NCBI GenBank assembly: GCA_977017575.1
Contig: CDRNVI010000002.1
Coordinates: forward strand, 992,001 to 1,056,000
Direction: 5' to 3'
Length of the DNA stretch: 64,000 nucleotides
DNA from: Paramoeba atlantica
Taxonomy: Eukaryota; Discosea
The translations under genes and the position numbers were made by a program. Under the pieces are notes generated by a model. That model searched no databases, was not told where the DNA came from, and saw nothing but the letters and a program-made list of their open reading frames with translations. Shown here piece by piece: positions 40,077-49,778 of this stretch. Every line of letters starts with the position of its first letter. Within the stretch, counting starts at the first letter, position 1.

Positions 40077-40508
40077 ATGGATCGTCTTTATGACATTCAA
40101 GATAGCACGAAAATGGGATTTGCGTTTCTTGTTTGCGGTGCAGCGTTCACTTTCTTGGGTATTGTGCTTTTCTTTGATGGTACACTGATGACAATGGGAA
40201 GCTTGATTTCACTTGTAGGCATCGTACTCGTCATCGGGACGCGTAGGTTTCTTTCTTATTTTAGTGATCATACCAAGTGGCGGGGAGGGGGGCTCTATCT
40301 TTTTGGTGTGTTTTGTGTACTTCGGGGTCACGCCTTTGTTGGTGTTTTGCTGCAGTGGTTCGGGGTACTCAATCTTTTTGGAAATCTTTTTCCTTTTTTG
40401 TTTACCGTGCTTCAAGGAGTACCTTATGTAAGCGCAGTTTTGCGCCAACCTACAGTCGAGGAATATATTGGCCATAGGCTATGTGGAGTACGTCGCAGTA
40501 ATGTGTAG
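40077..40508 (+). CDS. GOT1: GOT1-like Golgi transport membrane protein (143 aa)
   Basis: A small four-helix membrane protein of the Got1/Sft2 family, which supports vesicle traffic at the ER-Golgi. The helices are visible in order: MGFAFLVCGAAFTFLGIVLF, TMGSLISLVGIVLVIG, GGGLYLFGVFCVLRGHAFVG and VLNLFGNLFPFLFTVLQGV. The family's ordering FLG..LFFD, then LIG..R...F, then P.VG is matched in FLGIVLFFDGTL and VIGTRRFLSYF. Length is as expected. Start is the ATG at the 5' end; the preceding sequence has no pyrimidine tract of note. It lies between SDS22 and a large helical-repeat gene. Confidence 0.85.
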   Translation: MDRLYDIQDSTKMGFAFLVCGAAFTFLGIVLFFDGTLMTMGSLISLVGIVLVIGTRRFLSYFSDHTKWRGGGLYLFGVFCVLRGHAFVGVLLQWFGVLNLFGNLFPFLFTVLQGVPYVSAVLRQPTVEEYIGHRLCGVRRSNV

Positions 40509-41014
40509 CTTGGTGTCATTTCGTTGTCATGATTATTCATTTCACACTGCACTTTTGGCTTCTTTTGACTACTACCTGTAGCGTTCGGTAACGCATGTCT
40601 ATGACTGGACAAACCGTTGATTGTTGTGATCTCATAGTTATTCCTTGTTATCCCTGCATGACGTGTGTCTTGCCCCAATGAGAAAAAAGGAGACGTCCGT
40701 TGGAGTGTCCAAAATTTGTCAGCTGAACACACCAAAGTATTGTTTGATTCTCCCGGAAATTCAAATCCACACGTGATCCTTGAATCCCCTCGCACCTTAA
40801 GTGCTCTTTAATGTGCTTCTCGAAGCAGATCCCCGTAGCTAGCTTGCGAAAGATGTGCTTTTTACTTTTTCGTTACAACGTAAATAACACGTACCTTTGA
40901 AGAAGTGTGTCCCAACTCGAGTACACGATAATGTAAGAAATTCTTTGTTAGCATTATTTGAAATAAGTGTCTACCTTTAGTTACATTTCTTTGTTTTCTT
41001 TATTTTCTGCGGTC
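40509..41014. other. Intergenic interval, nothing recognised
   Basis: No gene or repeat seen. The last 35 bases are T-rich after an AG (CTTTAGTTACATTTCTTTG), suggesting a splice acceptor region for the next gene. Confidence 0.4.
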
Positions 41015-44000
41015 ATGTGGCGTATCTCAACTCGGCGTATTCTTTCGACAGGCCCTCTCACCGTTCTCATGCGATGGTGTGGATCTTCTACAACAACGGA
41101 AACGCTGACTGGCCCACTTACAGCGAAAATAAGCAAATCTTCACGAAGTTCATTACCAGCGCTTTCAATTGATGAAGTAGCCAAAGCGCTTACCTCACTT
41201 CGTCGTGAGCATCAACACACGCTTTCGGCAAAGCAAAAATCCGATACGCGTAAAAAAGCTTTGAAACTCCTTCCTCGGGGCAAGACTGACCACTCAGAAG
41301 TAACTTCAAAAGCGACATGGATTTGGCTTAACAACGGTGTTTACTTTCACGCTCGTCACGAATCCATCGAACCTTACATAACGTGGGCTCTTGAGTGTCC
41401 CGACAAGATTGATAAAGAACATTTTCCGGCTATCTTAAATTCTCTTTCGCATATTTTCCGTCCCGTACAATCCACAGGTCAGCCTCCTGTTATCGGAATC
41501 TCTGAATCTCTTAAAGAAAAGGCACGTCAGGTATTTGAGGGAGACTTTCTTTCCGTTGCGCTTAAACTCACTCAGTCTGGTCCTATGAAGGGTGTTGACG
41601 CTATTCTTCTTGTCTCGGCTTTCTCGCGCATGAGTGTACTGGAAGACACATTGTACGAAAACCTCGCAAAGTTGCTTCAACCGGAGTTGCCCAAGCTCAA
41701 GTTCGGAGAGCTTGCCAACGTCGCCTCTAGTCTGGCCCGTGTCAGTGTTTTCCCGGGAGAATTCTTTGAAAAAATGCTTCCCCGAGCAAAAGCTACCGTT
41801 GCAGTGGGTAGTCCGAAGGAGATCTCAACTTTGGGAAACGCAATTCTCCGCTCGGGAGCGGAGGACAAGGATTTTTTTAATCTCGCAGCCGTTGCTATGA
41901 CTGGACGCGTCCGTCGTTGTAAATCATATGAGCTTGCAGGGCTGATTAACACTTTTGCAAAGGCCGGAGTGGTGCACGAGGAGACGTCGAGGAGTCTCGT
42001 GGAATTTGCATCCATTGTTGGAGTGATACATTTCACACGCACCGAGATTTGTTTTGTTTTGCCCGCTATATTGAAATTACCAGCAAAATCTGCAACGCTT
42101 TTTGAAGTACTTGCGCCACGTGTGGTCAAAGAATTAATTCCTACATTAAAGGCATCGGAGGTCCAGGCTCTTTTCTGTGCATACGCTAAAAGCGAGAGTC
42201 GAAAAACCGGAGAAGTCATTCGAGCTTTACTATCGAAAATCGAAGAATTCAATGATGAATACGGTTCTCAAGAGGCATTGACACTTTTAGACGCTTTGAC
42301 GAGACTTCCTTGGGTACTGTCACGTGCAGAACTTAACTCCTTGTACAAGTCCTTTGAGTTCCGAGCCATGTCTCGTCTCCTTGAGGGTGGAGTCACCGAA
42401 GTTGTTTCTTTTGTTTCTATCTTGTCCCGGGACTCTGAATCATTCGCAATCATGCCAAACATAGTAAAAACGTGTCGTGAGCAGTTAAAGCAAAATCTCT
42501 CATCTATTTCCGTTCAAGAACTTTCTGTTCTTACGAACGCTCTGAGTCGAGATTGCTGTAAATTTCTTCTCAACGAAGAGATATCCGCCTCTTTGATGGA
42601 ACAATGTCAACGTTTGCTTCCAGAATGCAAAGCTATTGATATTGCTGCTCTTTTGTCTTTTCTGACCAGCGCTAATGCCCAAGGTGGGGAAGCCTTTAGT
42701 CGAGAGGCACTGAAAGCTGTGTCATCCGCTATTCCCCATATGGGAACTACGGAGCTCTCCACTACGGCAAATAGTATCTCCCGTATTTCGATACCCGAAG
42801 CTTGTGACGTGGAACTGTGGAAGAGAATCGAGGACCACGCATGTAAACTAAAAGGAAAGCTTACGGCTACACAAATTGGTGGTCTCATGTCTGCGTTTGT
42901 TCGAGTGCAAATCACTCCGAAGCGATTTTTTAGCGAAATAGTAGACCCACTGGTCACGAGACACGCCATGAGTTTAAGTGCACATGAGCTTTGTGAAATT
43001 CTTGGAGCCTACGCAAAACGCAATTTTGAAGAGGATACCGTTTTTGCGTCCTTAGCGGATCGTGTCTGCCAAGTGGCTCCTCAGTGCACCACACATGAGC
43101 TCTCCACGATACTCCACAGCTTTGCGAAGTTTGGCATTCGGAACGAGACTGTGTTTTACGACTTCCTACCCCACGTACTGCGGCACGCACCAAAAATGAA
43201 GTCTGCGGAACTCTCTACCGTCATTGTCGCATATGCTCGAATTGGAGTGTGGAATTTACGTGTGTTTACAGCCCTAAGCGAGCGAATGAAGGAAATCCTT
43301 GAGGAGTGCAGCACGCAGGACATTGCCAGCGTTCTCAACGCCTTCGCCAACATGGATATGAAGGACGAGGCGTTCTTTCGGGCATGCGGCGATCGTGTGG
43401 TGCAGCTCTCGACTCAGTGTACTCCACGTGAGATGGTGAGTATTCTCCATGCCTTTCACGAGGTCGATTTCGAACATGATGCACTGTTGAATGAGTTTCT
43501 CACCCGGCTCTCTGCGGAGAACGTGGCACAAAACCTCTCCATCGGGGACTGCATCTTCATAGCGACCAGCATGCCACGGATTCGTCGCAACGTGGACGAA
43601 CGCCTGGCGACTATTTACGACGCCCTCGCACGACGTTTCACCCGAGAGGCCTCACTCCTTCTCCCCACCGCCCTGGCCAGTATCCTCCACGCATTCTACC
43701 GCAAACGGATCACCGTCCCCTCCGCCGGAGCCATGTTCGAAGCCCTCACCCTCCGTGCCGCCGCGGACGTCGAGAACTACCAAATCCGCAACCTTGCCAT
43801 TCTCCTCGGGGCCGTCACCAAAAGCGAGAACGCGTCTCACGTCCCCCTTGCGGCCTTTGTCCCTCGTCTGCTCCAACTCATCCCCCAGTGCAACGCGCAT
43901 AACCTTATGACCGTCTCCACCGCGTTCGCGTCGGAATCCGAATCCCTCATCCGTTCCCGAGCCGATACCCCAGACCACAGGGAGGAGAAACCGCATCGTT

Positions 44001-44767
44001 GCTCTCCTGGAACGGCCACAAATGAAGGCGAGGGGTGGGGAGAAGGAGATGGAGGAGCTGGTGGTGGTGGTGTTGGCGTAGAGAGCCACGAGGACGTCCC
44101 CTCCCCCCTCGACCCCGAGTCCTCCGAACAGGTCCTCGACGCCCTCCTGGCCCGCACCCTCCACCTCCTCCCCTCCTTACGCCCGTACGAGCTCGCCTGG
44201 ACCCTACGCAACCTCACCCTGCTCTCCGCCGCCTCCGGGTCCCTCGAGACCGACCGCGACACGCTGCTCCGGGTCCTCGACAAGGTCAAGGCGCTCCACC
44301 CCCACCTCGGGGGGCGGGACTGCGGGAACCTGCTGCGGGTGTGCGCGCTGCTCGGGGTGGACCCCGGGGAGGAGGTGGTGGAGCTGGTGGTGGGGCGCGC
44401 GGTGGTGACCCTGACCCAGACCCCGCCGCGGGGGGTCGCGGAGACCCTGGACGCGCTGCGGGTGATGGGGAAGGTGGTGCCGGAGTACTTGGGGCGGGTG
44501 GTGGGGGAGTACCGGCGCACGAGGGGGTTTGAGGGGCAGAGGGGGGAGGTGAGGAGGGTGGTGGAGGAGGCGCTGGGGTATTTTGGGGTGGACTTGGGGG
44601 TGGGGGGGAAAGGGGAGGAAAAGGGGGAAGGGGAAAAGGGAGAGGAGGAAAAGGGAGAGAAAAAGGGGGAGGAGGGGATAGGGGAAGCCGGGGGAATTTT
44701 CACATCCATGGAGAGTGGGAAGGAGGATAGTGTGGTGGATAAGGTTGCAGAAAGGGTTGTAGAGTGA
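41015..44767 (+). CDS. Very large alpha-helical repeat protein, FASTK/OPR-like, probably mitochondrial (1250 aa)
   Basis: The first 30 residues (MWRISTRRILSTGPLTVLMR) form a strong mitochondrial presequence. From about 120 to 1080 the protein is an array of roughly 35-40-residue helical repeats. Each has an ELS/EL..ILHAFA core, for example ELSTILHSFAKFGIRNETVF and ELSTVIVAYARIGVWNLRVF and DIASVLNAFANMDMKDEAFF. This pattern is seen in octotricopeptide/FASTK-like organelle RNA proteins. No C-terminal RAP domain is evident. Residues 1000-1040 hold a Gly/Glu insert, and the last 60 residues are a Gly/Glu/Lys run (GEEKGEGEKGEEEKGEKKGE). Those low-complexity parts coincide with a C-to-G skew switch near 44.3 kb. 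A role in mitochondrial RNA or ribosome biogenesis is inferred. The frame opens at 40,967 without ATG; 41,015 is the first. Confidence 0.8.
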   Translation: MWRISTRRILSTGPLTVLMRWCGSSTTTETLTGPLTAKISKSSRSSLPALSIDEVAKALTSLRREHQHTLSAKQKSDTRKKALKLLPRGKTDHSEVTSKATWIWLNNGVYFHARHESIEPYITWALECPDKIDKEHFPAILNSLSHIFRPVQSTGQPPVIGISESLKEKARQVFEGDFLSVALKLTQSGPMKGVDAILLVSAFSRMSVLEDTLYENLAKLLQPELPKLKFGELANVASSLARVSVFPGEFFEKMLPRAKATVAVGSPKEISTLGNAILRSGAEDKDFFNLAAVAMTGRVRRCKSYELAGLINTFAKAGVVHEETSRSLVEFASIVGVIHFTRTEICFVLPAILKLPAKSATLFEVLAPRVVKELIPTLKASEVQALFCAYAKSESRKTGEVIRALLSKIEEFNDEYGSQEALTLLDALTRLPWVLSRAELNSLYKSFEFRAMSRLLEGGVTEVVSFVSILSRDSESFAIMPNIVKTCREQLKQNLSSISVQELSVLTNALSRDCCKFLLNEEISASLMEQCQRLLPECKAIDIAALLSFLTSANAQGGEAFSREALKAVSSAIPHMGTTELSTTANSISRISIPEACDVELWKRIEDHACKLKGKLTATQIGGLMSAFVRVQITPKRFFSEIVDPLVTRHAMSLSAHELCEILGAYAKRNFEEDTVFASLADRVCQVAPQCTTHELSTILHSFAKFGIRNETVFYDFLPHVLRHAPKMKSAELSTVIVAYARIGVWNLRVFTALSERMKEILEECSTQDIASVLNAFANMDMKDEAFFRACGDRVVQLSTQCTPREMVSILHAFHEVDFEHDALLNEFLTRLSAENVAQNLSIGDCIFIATSMPRIRRNVDERLATIYDALARRFTREASLLLPTALASILHAFYRKRITVPSAGAMFEALTLRAAADVENYQIRNLAILLGAVTKSENASHVPLAAFVPRLLQLIPQCNAHNLMTVSTAFASESESLIRSRADTPDHREEKPHRCSPGTATNEGEGWGEGDGGAGGGGVGVESHEDVPSPLDPESSEQVLDALLARTLHLLPSLRPYELAWTLRNLTLLSAASGSLETDRDTLLRVLDKVKALHPHLGGRDCGNLLRVCALLGVDPGEEVVELVVGRAVVTLTQTPPRGVAETLDALRVMGKVVPEYLGRVVGEYRRTRGFEGQRGEVRRVVEEALGYFGVDLGVGGKGEEKGEGEKGEEEKGEKKGEEGIGEAGGIFTSMESGKEDSVVDKVAERVVE
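44280..44350. other. C-to-G skew switch 7
   Basis: C-rich over about 43,620-44,290, then extremely G-rich to about 44,720; the 60 bases 44,581-44,640 contain one C. The G-rich part encodes the Gly/Glu tail. Confidence 0.8.
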
Positions 44768-45059
44768 ATAGATAAGAGTCGGTATGAGAAAAATAGGAAT
44801 TAGGTAACCCATCATATTATACTATATATGTAGTCTTGTGGTTGTTTTGCTATAACTGCGTTAGTTTCACCCTCTTACGCTTGCCCTTATCGCACTATTG
44901 TGCTTTTGTAAAGTTTTGGCGAAACTACTTAAACGGCTATGATCTGTTACTTTATTTCAGAATCTCTTGAATCAGTTTAGAATCTCCCTTTTTTTCTTCT
45001 CACTCTTTCACGTTTACTCCTTTCTCACTTTTTCTTTCTTTTTCAAAACAACCAATTCT
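44768..45059. other. Intergenic interval with pyrimidine leader
   Basis: About 290 bases without a gene. Bases 44,985-45,045 are strongly pyrimidine-rich and run to near the next ATG. Confidence 0.4.
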
Positions 45060-45701
45060 ATGGATCCTTCTCACCGGGGATTACTCTACTTCAGTGCCAT
45101 CCCCGCAGGCGTCACCCCACATGCTCTTGAATTGTTTCTCAACACGGAGTTCGGTGAGGTCGGGCGGCTCCGCCTTACCCCTGCCAACGAGGGCTCCCAC
45201 ACCCGGCGCAGTGCTCGGCAGCGTTCCTACAAACTCTACACTGAGGGCTATGTGGAGTTTATGGAAAAGGCCGACGCCCGGGACACCGCGCACCGACTAA
45301 ACATGCAGCCCTGCACCTTTCTGGGCCGGCGCAATCCGAGTTATGGGCACCTGTGGAATGTGCGCTACCTTCCCGGGATGCGTTGGGAGCATCTTGTGGA
45401 GCAAAGGGAGGAGGAACGCCAACGCAGGCAGCGTGCCTCTCGACAAGAGAAGGCGCGACTCCAGAATTTAAACACACAATACTTTAAACAGGTGATGGAG
45501 GCAATGGGGGAGCAAACCCCTTGTTTGGTGAATACTGAGGAAACTTCGACGACGACGGGCGAAAGGAAAGGTAAGGGCGATTCAGCGGAGGTGAAATGTA
45601 GGAAACGAAAAAAGGTAAGGAAAGGAGTCGAAGACACAAATGAGCTCGCCGCTTTTAAGAATAAGACACCACAAAGAGTATTTCAGGACAATTACCTCTA
45701 G
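45060..45701 (+). CDS. ESF2: ESF2/ABT1-like nucleolar ribosome biogenesis factor (213 aa)
   Basis: An RRM-like protein of the ESF2 (yeast) / ABT1 (human) family, which acts in 18S rRNA processing in the nucleolar small-subunit processome. The RRM begins RGLLYFSAIPAGVTPHALEL, with the family's G..R..L.P insert and the hallmark YTEGYVEFMEKADARDTAHR. It closes with the diagnostic GHLWNVRYLPGMRWEHLVEQ (ABT1: DLWNLKYL..F.W.HL.E). A helical, basic tail follows (RQRRQRASRQEKARLQNL), then NTQYFKQVMEA. The C-terminal 60 residues are basic and polar, with KCRKRKKVRKG, a likely nucleolar signal. Length fits. The start is the ATG after a pyrimidine-rich leader; the frame is open upstream but without ATG. 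Confidence 0.88.
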   Translation: MDPSHRGLLYFSAIPAGVTPHALELFLNTEFGEVGRLRLTPANEGSHTRRSARQRSYKLYTEGYVEFMEKADARDTAHRLNMQPCTFLGRRNPSYGHLWNVRYLPGMRWEHLVEQREEERQRRQRASRQEKARLQNLNTQYFKQVMEAMGEQTPCLVNTEETSTTTGERKGKGDSAEVKCRKRKKVRKGVEDTNELAAFKNKTPQRVFQDNYL

Positions 45702-45825
45702 ATTCGGGATTTTGCCGTAATCCTCCTGATAGTAGGTTCAGTAGAATCTAAATATCATATTCTTGCGTTAAGAGAATACGTTAATTAATGATAACTTTCC
45801 GTGAGAAAAAAATCTTTTTGTTGCA

Positions 45826-46536
45826 ATGGAGATGACAATAAACCATTTTGATGAATTTGGGTACATCATTCCTCTTGAGAAGACAGCGGTAAGACTTTAT
45901 ATGAAACTTTATATGAACTTTATTTTATCTTGCATCATACAGTTTTCGAAACTGTTGAAATGTTTACACAGCACTCCGTCCAATAAGAAATCGAATGAGT
46001 GTTTCCTTCTTATCCATACCACATCGAAATCACGCAACATCGGGTCTATCCTTCGTAGTGCATCGGCATTTGGCATCAAGGAAGTTCTTGTTGTGGGCCG
46101 CAGAAAGGAAACAAATTTCTTTGGTGCCCATGGCACCCAACGGCGAGCAAAGATATCTTTTTTTCATAATTTGGCAGAAGCAGCTCATTTTTTGCGGGAT
46201 ACACACAAATGTCTAATTGTGGGTGTTGAGATAGCTGAAGGGGCAAAATCTTTGAGTGAATGTTCTCCTCCTTTTTACGCGTCAACGTGCTTTATCTTTG
46301 GTAATGAAGGCACGGGTCTCTCTGTTGAGGATCGCTCTATTTGCGATTATTTTCTCTACATTCCTCAGACGGGGGATGGCACTGCCTCATTGAATGTTGC
46401 CACAGCAGCTGGTATCGTGTTATATCACTACAATGTTTTATGGGCACGTCATCCAGAGACCTCACGGAAGGGTGAAAAATATTTGCTAAATCAAGCAGCA
46501 GAGGAACCCATACTGCTAACTGCTAATCCGGATTAG
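45826..46536 (+). CDS. SpoU/TrmH-family RNA 2'-O-methyltransferase (236 aa)
   Basis: A SPOUT enzyme that methylates ribose in tRNA or rRNA using S-adenosylmethionine bound in a trefoil knot. The three SpoU motifs are present: RNIGSILRSASAFGIKEVLV (motif 1, about residues 68-87), CFIFGNEGTGLSVED (motif 2, about 162-176) and YIPQTGDGTASLNVATAAGI (motif 3, about 184-203). The catalytic Arg of motif 1 is retained. The first 60 residues have no RNA-binding domain of the usual type, but their basic and hydrophobic character could include a targeting sequence. The substrate cannot be told from sequence alone. It lies about 125 bases after ESF2, so the two RNA-processing genes are adjacent. Confidence 0.88.
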   Translation: MEMTINHFDEFGYIIPLEKTAVRLYMKLYMNFILSCIIQFSKLLKCLHSTPSNKKSNECFLLIHTTSKSRNIGSILRSASAFGIKEVLVVGRRKETNFFGAHGTQRRAKISFFHNLAEAAHFLRDTHKCLIVGVEIAEGAKSLSECSPPFYASTCFIFGNEGTGLSVEDRSICDYFLYIPQTGDGTASLNVATAAGIVLYHYNVLWARHPETSRKGEKYLLNQAAEEPILLTANPD

Positions 46537-46797
46537 CATTTCTATCACGCTTGTAGCATGTCGGGGAAGCAGGTCACATCATGTGAATCCCACGTAGAGT
46601 TTTCTATAGCGCTTCCCTTGTTTTAAACTCTTCTCGAAACAGAATCCGTGATATTTAAGAATGGGGTAATGGTCAATAGCATTTGTAACCCGGTGAACGG
46701 TATATTATTCAATAACGCTATATTATTCAAATTACACTATATTATTCAAATTAACACTATATTATTCAAATTAACACTATATTATTCAAATTAACCA

Positions 46798-48301
46798 GGG
46801 GTCCCTAAAAATTTATAGATATAGTTTATAGTATTGAGGGAGATACTCCCTCGCTACCGTAGGTAAAATTCGTCGTGCCCGATTTGTGGCCCGATTTCGT
46901 GCCCGATATCGTTTCAGGTGAGTTTTCGAAAAAATTATTTACAAAGACGTATGAATCGAATTTAATGACAAGATTACTAGTTTTTCAACAACTCCGATGG
47001 GTACCCCCTGCCCCCCCCCACGTCCCCACCAGGATGATCATAGCAATTTTTGAAAGTTTTGGTAATACACCTACAAAGTCCAAACTTTACCTGGAAGTGT
47101 GTGACACGCAAGGCCGTAGAGGAAGGAGGAGGCGCAAGGCAAAAAGGCAGAAGGCGGAGCCTTCTGTCTTTTTGCCGCGGCGACGACGACTTCCTCGCGT
47201 GGGAAGAAGTAAAGCGCCATAGGGAGCATGTTCGGATGGCTATGTAATCCAGGCTAAAGTGGACGAGGGAGATACTAAAGGCACCTTTGGAAAACCACCT
47301 CGAAACTGGAACGGTATCTCCCGGTTTGTAGAGCATTCTGATGTGGCAAAAGGGTCTTTAACGGGTGATACCGTTCCAGTTTCGAGGTGGTTTTCCAAAG
47401 GTGCCTTTAGTATCTCCCTCGTCCACTTTAGCCTGGATTTCAAAAAAAAATATAGTACTATAAATGCCATTTATAGCACTATAAATACTTTAAAGTGTTT
47501 GAGAAACTTTATTTTTAAGGGAGGCTAAAAGGGGTTCAAGAAGCCCAAAATTGTATTGGATGTTGTAAGAGGTGCTCATCTCGGGGGCCTGGCGTTCGGC
47601 TCGCAGTTCCGGGGTTGAAAACCCTTTTCTGAGATGGCAGCCTCAGGGAGACTCCATGTTGAGGGTGTCAAAAGTTTGCCGAGAACTAGTTGGTCGGCGT
47701 CTGTACCATCAGTGAGATGGCAGTGTCAGGGAAGACCACGAGAAGGTCCCGACCTTGCTCCCCATGTTCAGGGTGTCAAAAGCTTAGTAAGTTGTGGATC
47801 GTACTTTCCCCAGGGACACAGCGCAGTCCCTTCGTAAGAAGCCACTTAAGGTTTGGGTCCTGCAAAGCAGCATTGTTAACCCCATGATTGATTTTCCATA
47901 GGAGGTGTCGCTCAAATTCCTGTAAGTGTGGTTTCACGGTGAAGGCATCCAAAGATCCTCGTTCCACACGTTTTTGACGCTGAGTGCTTCGCATCCACTC
48001 CTCAAAATTTAGGTCATGACTTTTAGTTCAAGTGCGTGAGGGCCGAGGAGTAGGAGACTCGAATCCCCTTTTATCAAAAAAAGGGTTTCTTCACGCCTGC
48101 TTCGCAGACTTGGCATTCGAAATTATGCGTCACCAATTTTAACAAAGTGTGAAACAACAAACTCCGCCTGGCTTTCGTCGTTCCGTCGCATATTTGGCAT
48201 TTCTGAGAAACAAAAAAAATAAAGTTTTATATATAGTATTTAAAAGTTTATAGTACTATAAAAGTACTATAATAAAGGTTTTAAAGTTTTAGGGACCCCT
48301 G
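46798..48301 (-). mobile_element. hAT-superfamily element, decayed (about 1.5 kb)
   Basis: The ends are CAGGGGTCCCTAAAA and its inverse TTTTAGGGACCCCTG, flanked by a perfect 8-base duplication AAATTAAC (46,790-46,797 and 48,302-48,309). Removing the element restores an unbroken tandem unit of the host MITE. Eight-base duplications and CAGGG-type ends are diagnostic of hAT. On the minus strand, 47,994-47,776 encodes a piece resembling the start of a hAT transposase (FERHLLWKINHGVNNAALQD, then LKWLLTKGLRCVPGEST). No full transposase remains. The interior also contains the 72-bp perfect inverted repeat at 47,247-47,438. Nonautonomous. Confidence 0.82.
47247..47438. repeat. Perfect 72-bp inverted repeat with 48-base spacer
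   Basis: Arms 47,247-47,318 and 47,367-47,438 are exact reverse complements over 72 bases (starting ATCCAGGCTAAAGTGGACGA). Such perfection within an otherwise decayed hAT element implies recent origin, or maintenance by foldback copying. Confidence 0.9.
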
Positions 48302-48614
48302 AAATTAACACTATATTATTCAAATAACGCTATATTATTCGAATAACGCTATATTATTCAAACAACGCTATATTATTCAAATAGAGCCGCATAACACTGT
48401 ATTATTCAAATAACATTATATTATTCAAATTCCGATTTGAATAATATACCGTTCCCCGGGTTATATTGCGGTGTTTTTCATGCGTTTTTGCTATTTCGTA
48501 TCTTTTTATCAGTAACATAGTCACAGCATCTATCTATAGTACCGGTACGTACAGATCTACGTGGTATTTTTAAGTAAAACTTAAACAAGATGAAAACATA
48601 AACGAGAATCCACC

Positions 48615-49520
48615 ATGAAAGAACAGACTTTGAAAAGGAAGCGTTTTGGGTCCGTTCAAAACCGGACGACATCGTTCAAGTTACAGGGCGCAGAAAAGGT
48701 TAAATGCTCAACACTTCATCATACAGAAAAGCAGAGCAATCCAACTATTACATGCGGTACCATTGCAACCTGTGCTGAGCAAGAAGTTCGGCGGAAATAT
48801 CAACAAATGTTAAATATTTTGCGGCAACAGCATGGGACAGAAAACTCATTCAATTTGCTAACAAATCCCTTGAATCAGGAGTCCAGGGAAAGTCCCTTGC
48901 TACTTATTACTGGACTTCCTTGGTACGTCTCTGAAAGGAAGGTCGTGTACGAATTAAGTATTCATTGCAAACCGCTCAAGTTATATTTTTATTGTGAAAG
49001 CAGCAGTGGCGTTTCTCTTGGATGCGTTTTAGTTGCATGTGCAGAGCCAGAAGTTCTACACAATGTGTACTCAATTATGAAGTGTAATTTCGAAGCTCCT
49101 ACTTTCACTCATATTTTATATCTCCCATCAGATAACTATAATTCCAGCAAGAAGAATGTTGCAAACAAGTTGAATGATAATCATGAATCCAATACACACA
49201 TATCTACGAGTGAGGTGTGCACCTCGTTGGGCCCAACCTTGCTTCCACCATCAGAACTGCTGGAGAACACTGTTCCTCTCACAAAAGTAGGTGAAGCCGA
49301 GCGGAATGACTACGAAGGTAATGATTCACAAAGATCAAGCTCAGTTTTATTCCCGCCAAGTCAATTGACTCGTATAGAGTGTGGCGGAATGGGAATGAAA
49401 GGGTGGGAATTTCGAACGCCATGCCCTTCTGTTCCGAACACAGCACATTCTACAGGGTATTGTTCTCTTCAAACATTGCAAAGAAGAATTTTAGTGTGGA
49501 ATGAAAGGACACCGCAATGA
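48615..49520 (+). CDS. RRM-domain protein, CPSF6-like (301 aa)
   Basis: A single RRM at about residues 95-175 reads LLLITGLPWYVSERKVVYEL, then LKLYFYCESSSGVSLGCVLV (RNP1 region). The unusual spacing and the short CESSSG loop recall the RRM of CPSF6/CFIm68, the pre-mRNA 3'-end factor, which also begins with L.WW/W. The first 90 residues are basic and polar. Residues 180-301 are disordered, Ser/Thr/Pro-rich with LLPPSELLE and LFPPSQLTR, a repeated LxPPSxL short motif that may be a docking site. RNA binding is well supported; membership in the CPSF6 group is inference. It starts 150 bases after the transposon nest; the start is the only nearby ATG. Confidence 0.7.
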   Translation: MKEQTLKRKRFGSVQNRTTSFKLQGAEKVKCSTLHHTEKQSNPTITCGTIATCAEQEVRRKYQQMLNILRQQHGTENSFNLLTNPLNQESRESPLLLITGLPWYVSERKVVYELSIHCKPLKLYFYCESSSGVSLGCVLVACAEPEVLHNVYSIMKCNFEAPTFTHILYLPSDNYNSSKKNVANKLNDNHESNTHISTSEVCTSLGPTLLPPSELLENTVPLTKVGEAERNDYEGNDSQRSSSVLFPPSQLTRIECGGMGMKGWEFRTPCPSVPNTAHSTGYCSLQTLQRRILVWNERTPQ

Positions 49521-49778
49521 AATTCTGTTCTTTTTAAACTTTGGATATAAGATTTTTCGTAGTTTAGAGTCCTAGTCTATTCCCTGGAGATCGGCAAATT
49601 TTCGAAATCCCTGTACAAGTGTGGGAGGTGGGGATATTCGTATAATTTCGTAAGTACACGTCTTAACATGAGTATATTATAATATTATTTATATTGTAAA
49701 AACTGTAGTGTTGTACACTAAAGAAAGGAACACTTTCTTATTTAAATGGCACCTACATGACACACGGACGTCTGTTCA
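49521..49778. other. Short intergenic interval
   Basis: About 260 bases, AT-rich; nothing recognised. Confidence 0.35.

Larger units (their letters stand above)
46688..48461. mobile_element. TIR element with TATTATTCAA subterminal repeats, split by a hAT element
   Basis: The outer ends are inverted repeats: ACCCGGTGAACGGTATATTA at 46,688 against the inverse of TATACCGTTCCCCGGGT ending at 48,461. TA lies on both sides (46,686-46,687 and 48,462-48,463). Inside each end are tandem copies of a 20-base ACTATATTATTCAAATTA-like unit (about five at left, seven at right). Without the hAT insert the element would be about 265 bp and non-coding, so it is a MITE. One end of a related copy is at 58,527-58,630. 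Confidence 0.75.
46537..48614. other. 2-kb gene-free interval filled by nested transposons
   Basis: Apart from about 150 bases at each side, the interval is the MITE/hAT nest described separately. No host gene. Confidence 0.6.

Noticed and set aside
43837-44709. Long minus-strand open frames opposite the large helical-repeat gene
   Set aside because: Shadow frames caused by the same C-to-G skew; Ser/Pro/Arg-rich translation with no motif.
46875-47222. 115-codon + strand frame inside the hAT element
   Set aside because: Basic low-complexity text with no domain; the recognisable hAT transposase piece is on the minus strand.
46700-48440. CRISPR-like array suggested by regularly repeated 20-base units
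   Set aside because: Units are directly adjacent without unique spacers and sit at the ends of a TIR element in a eukaryotic genome; they are subterminal transposon repeats.
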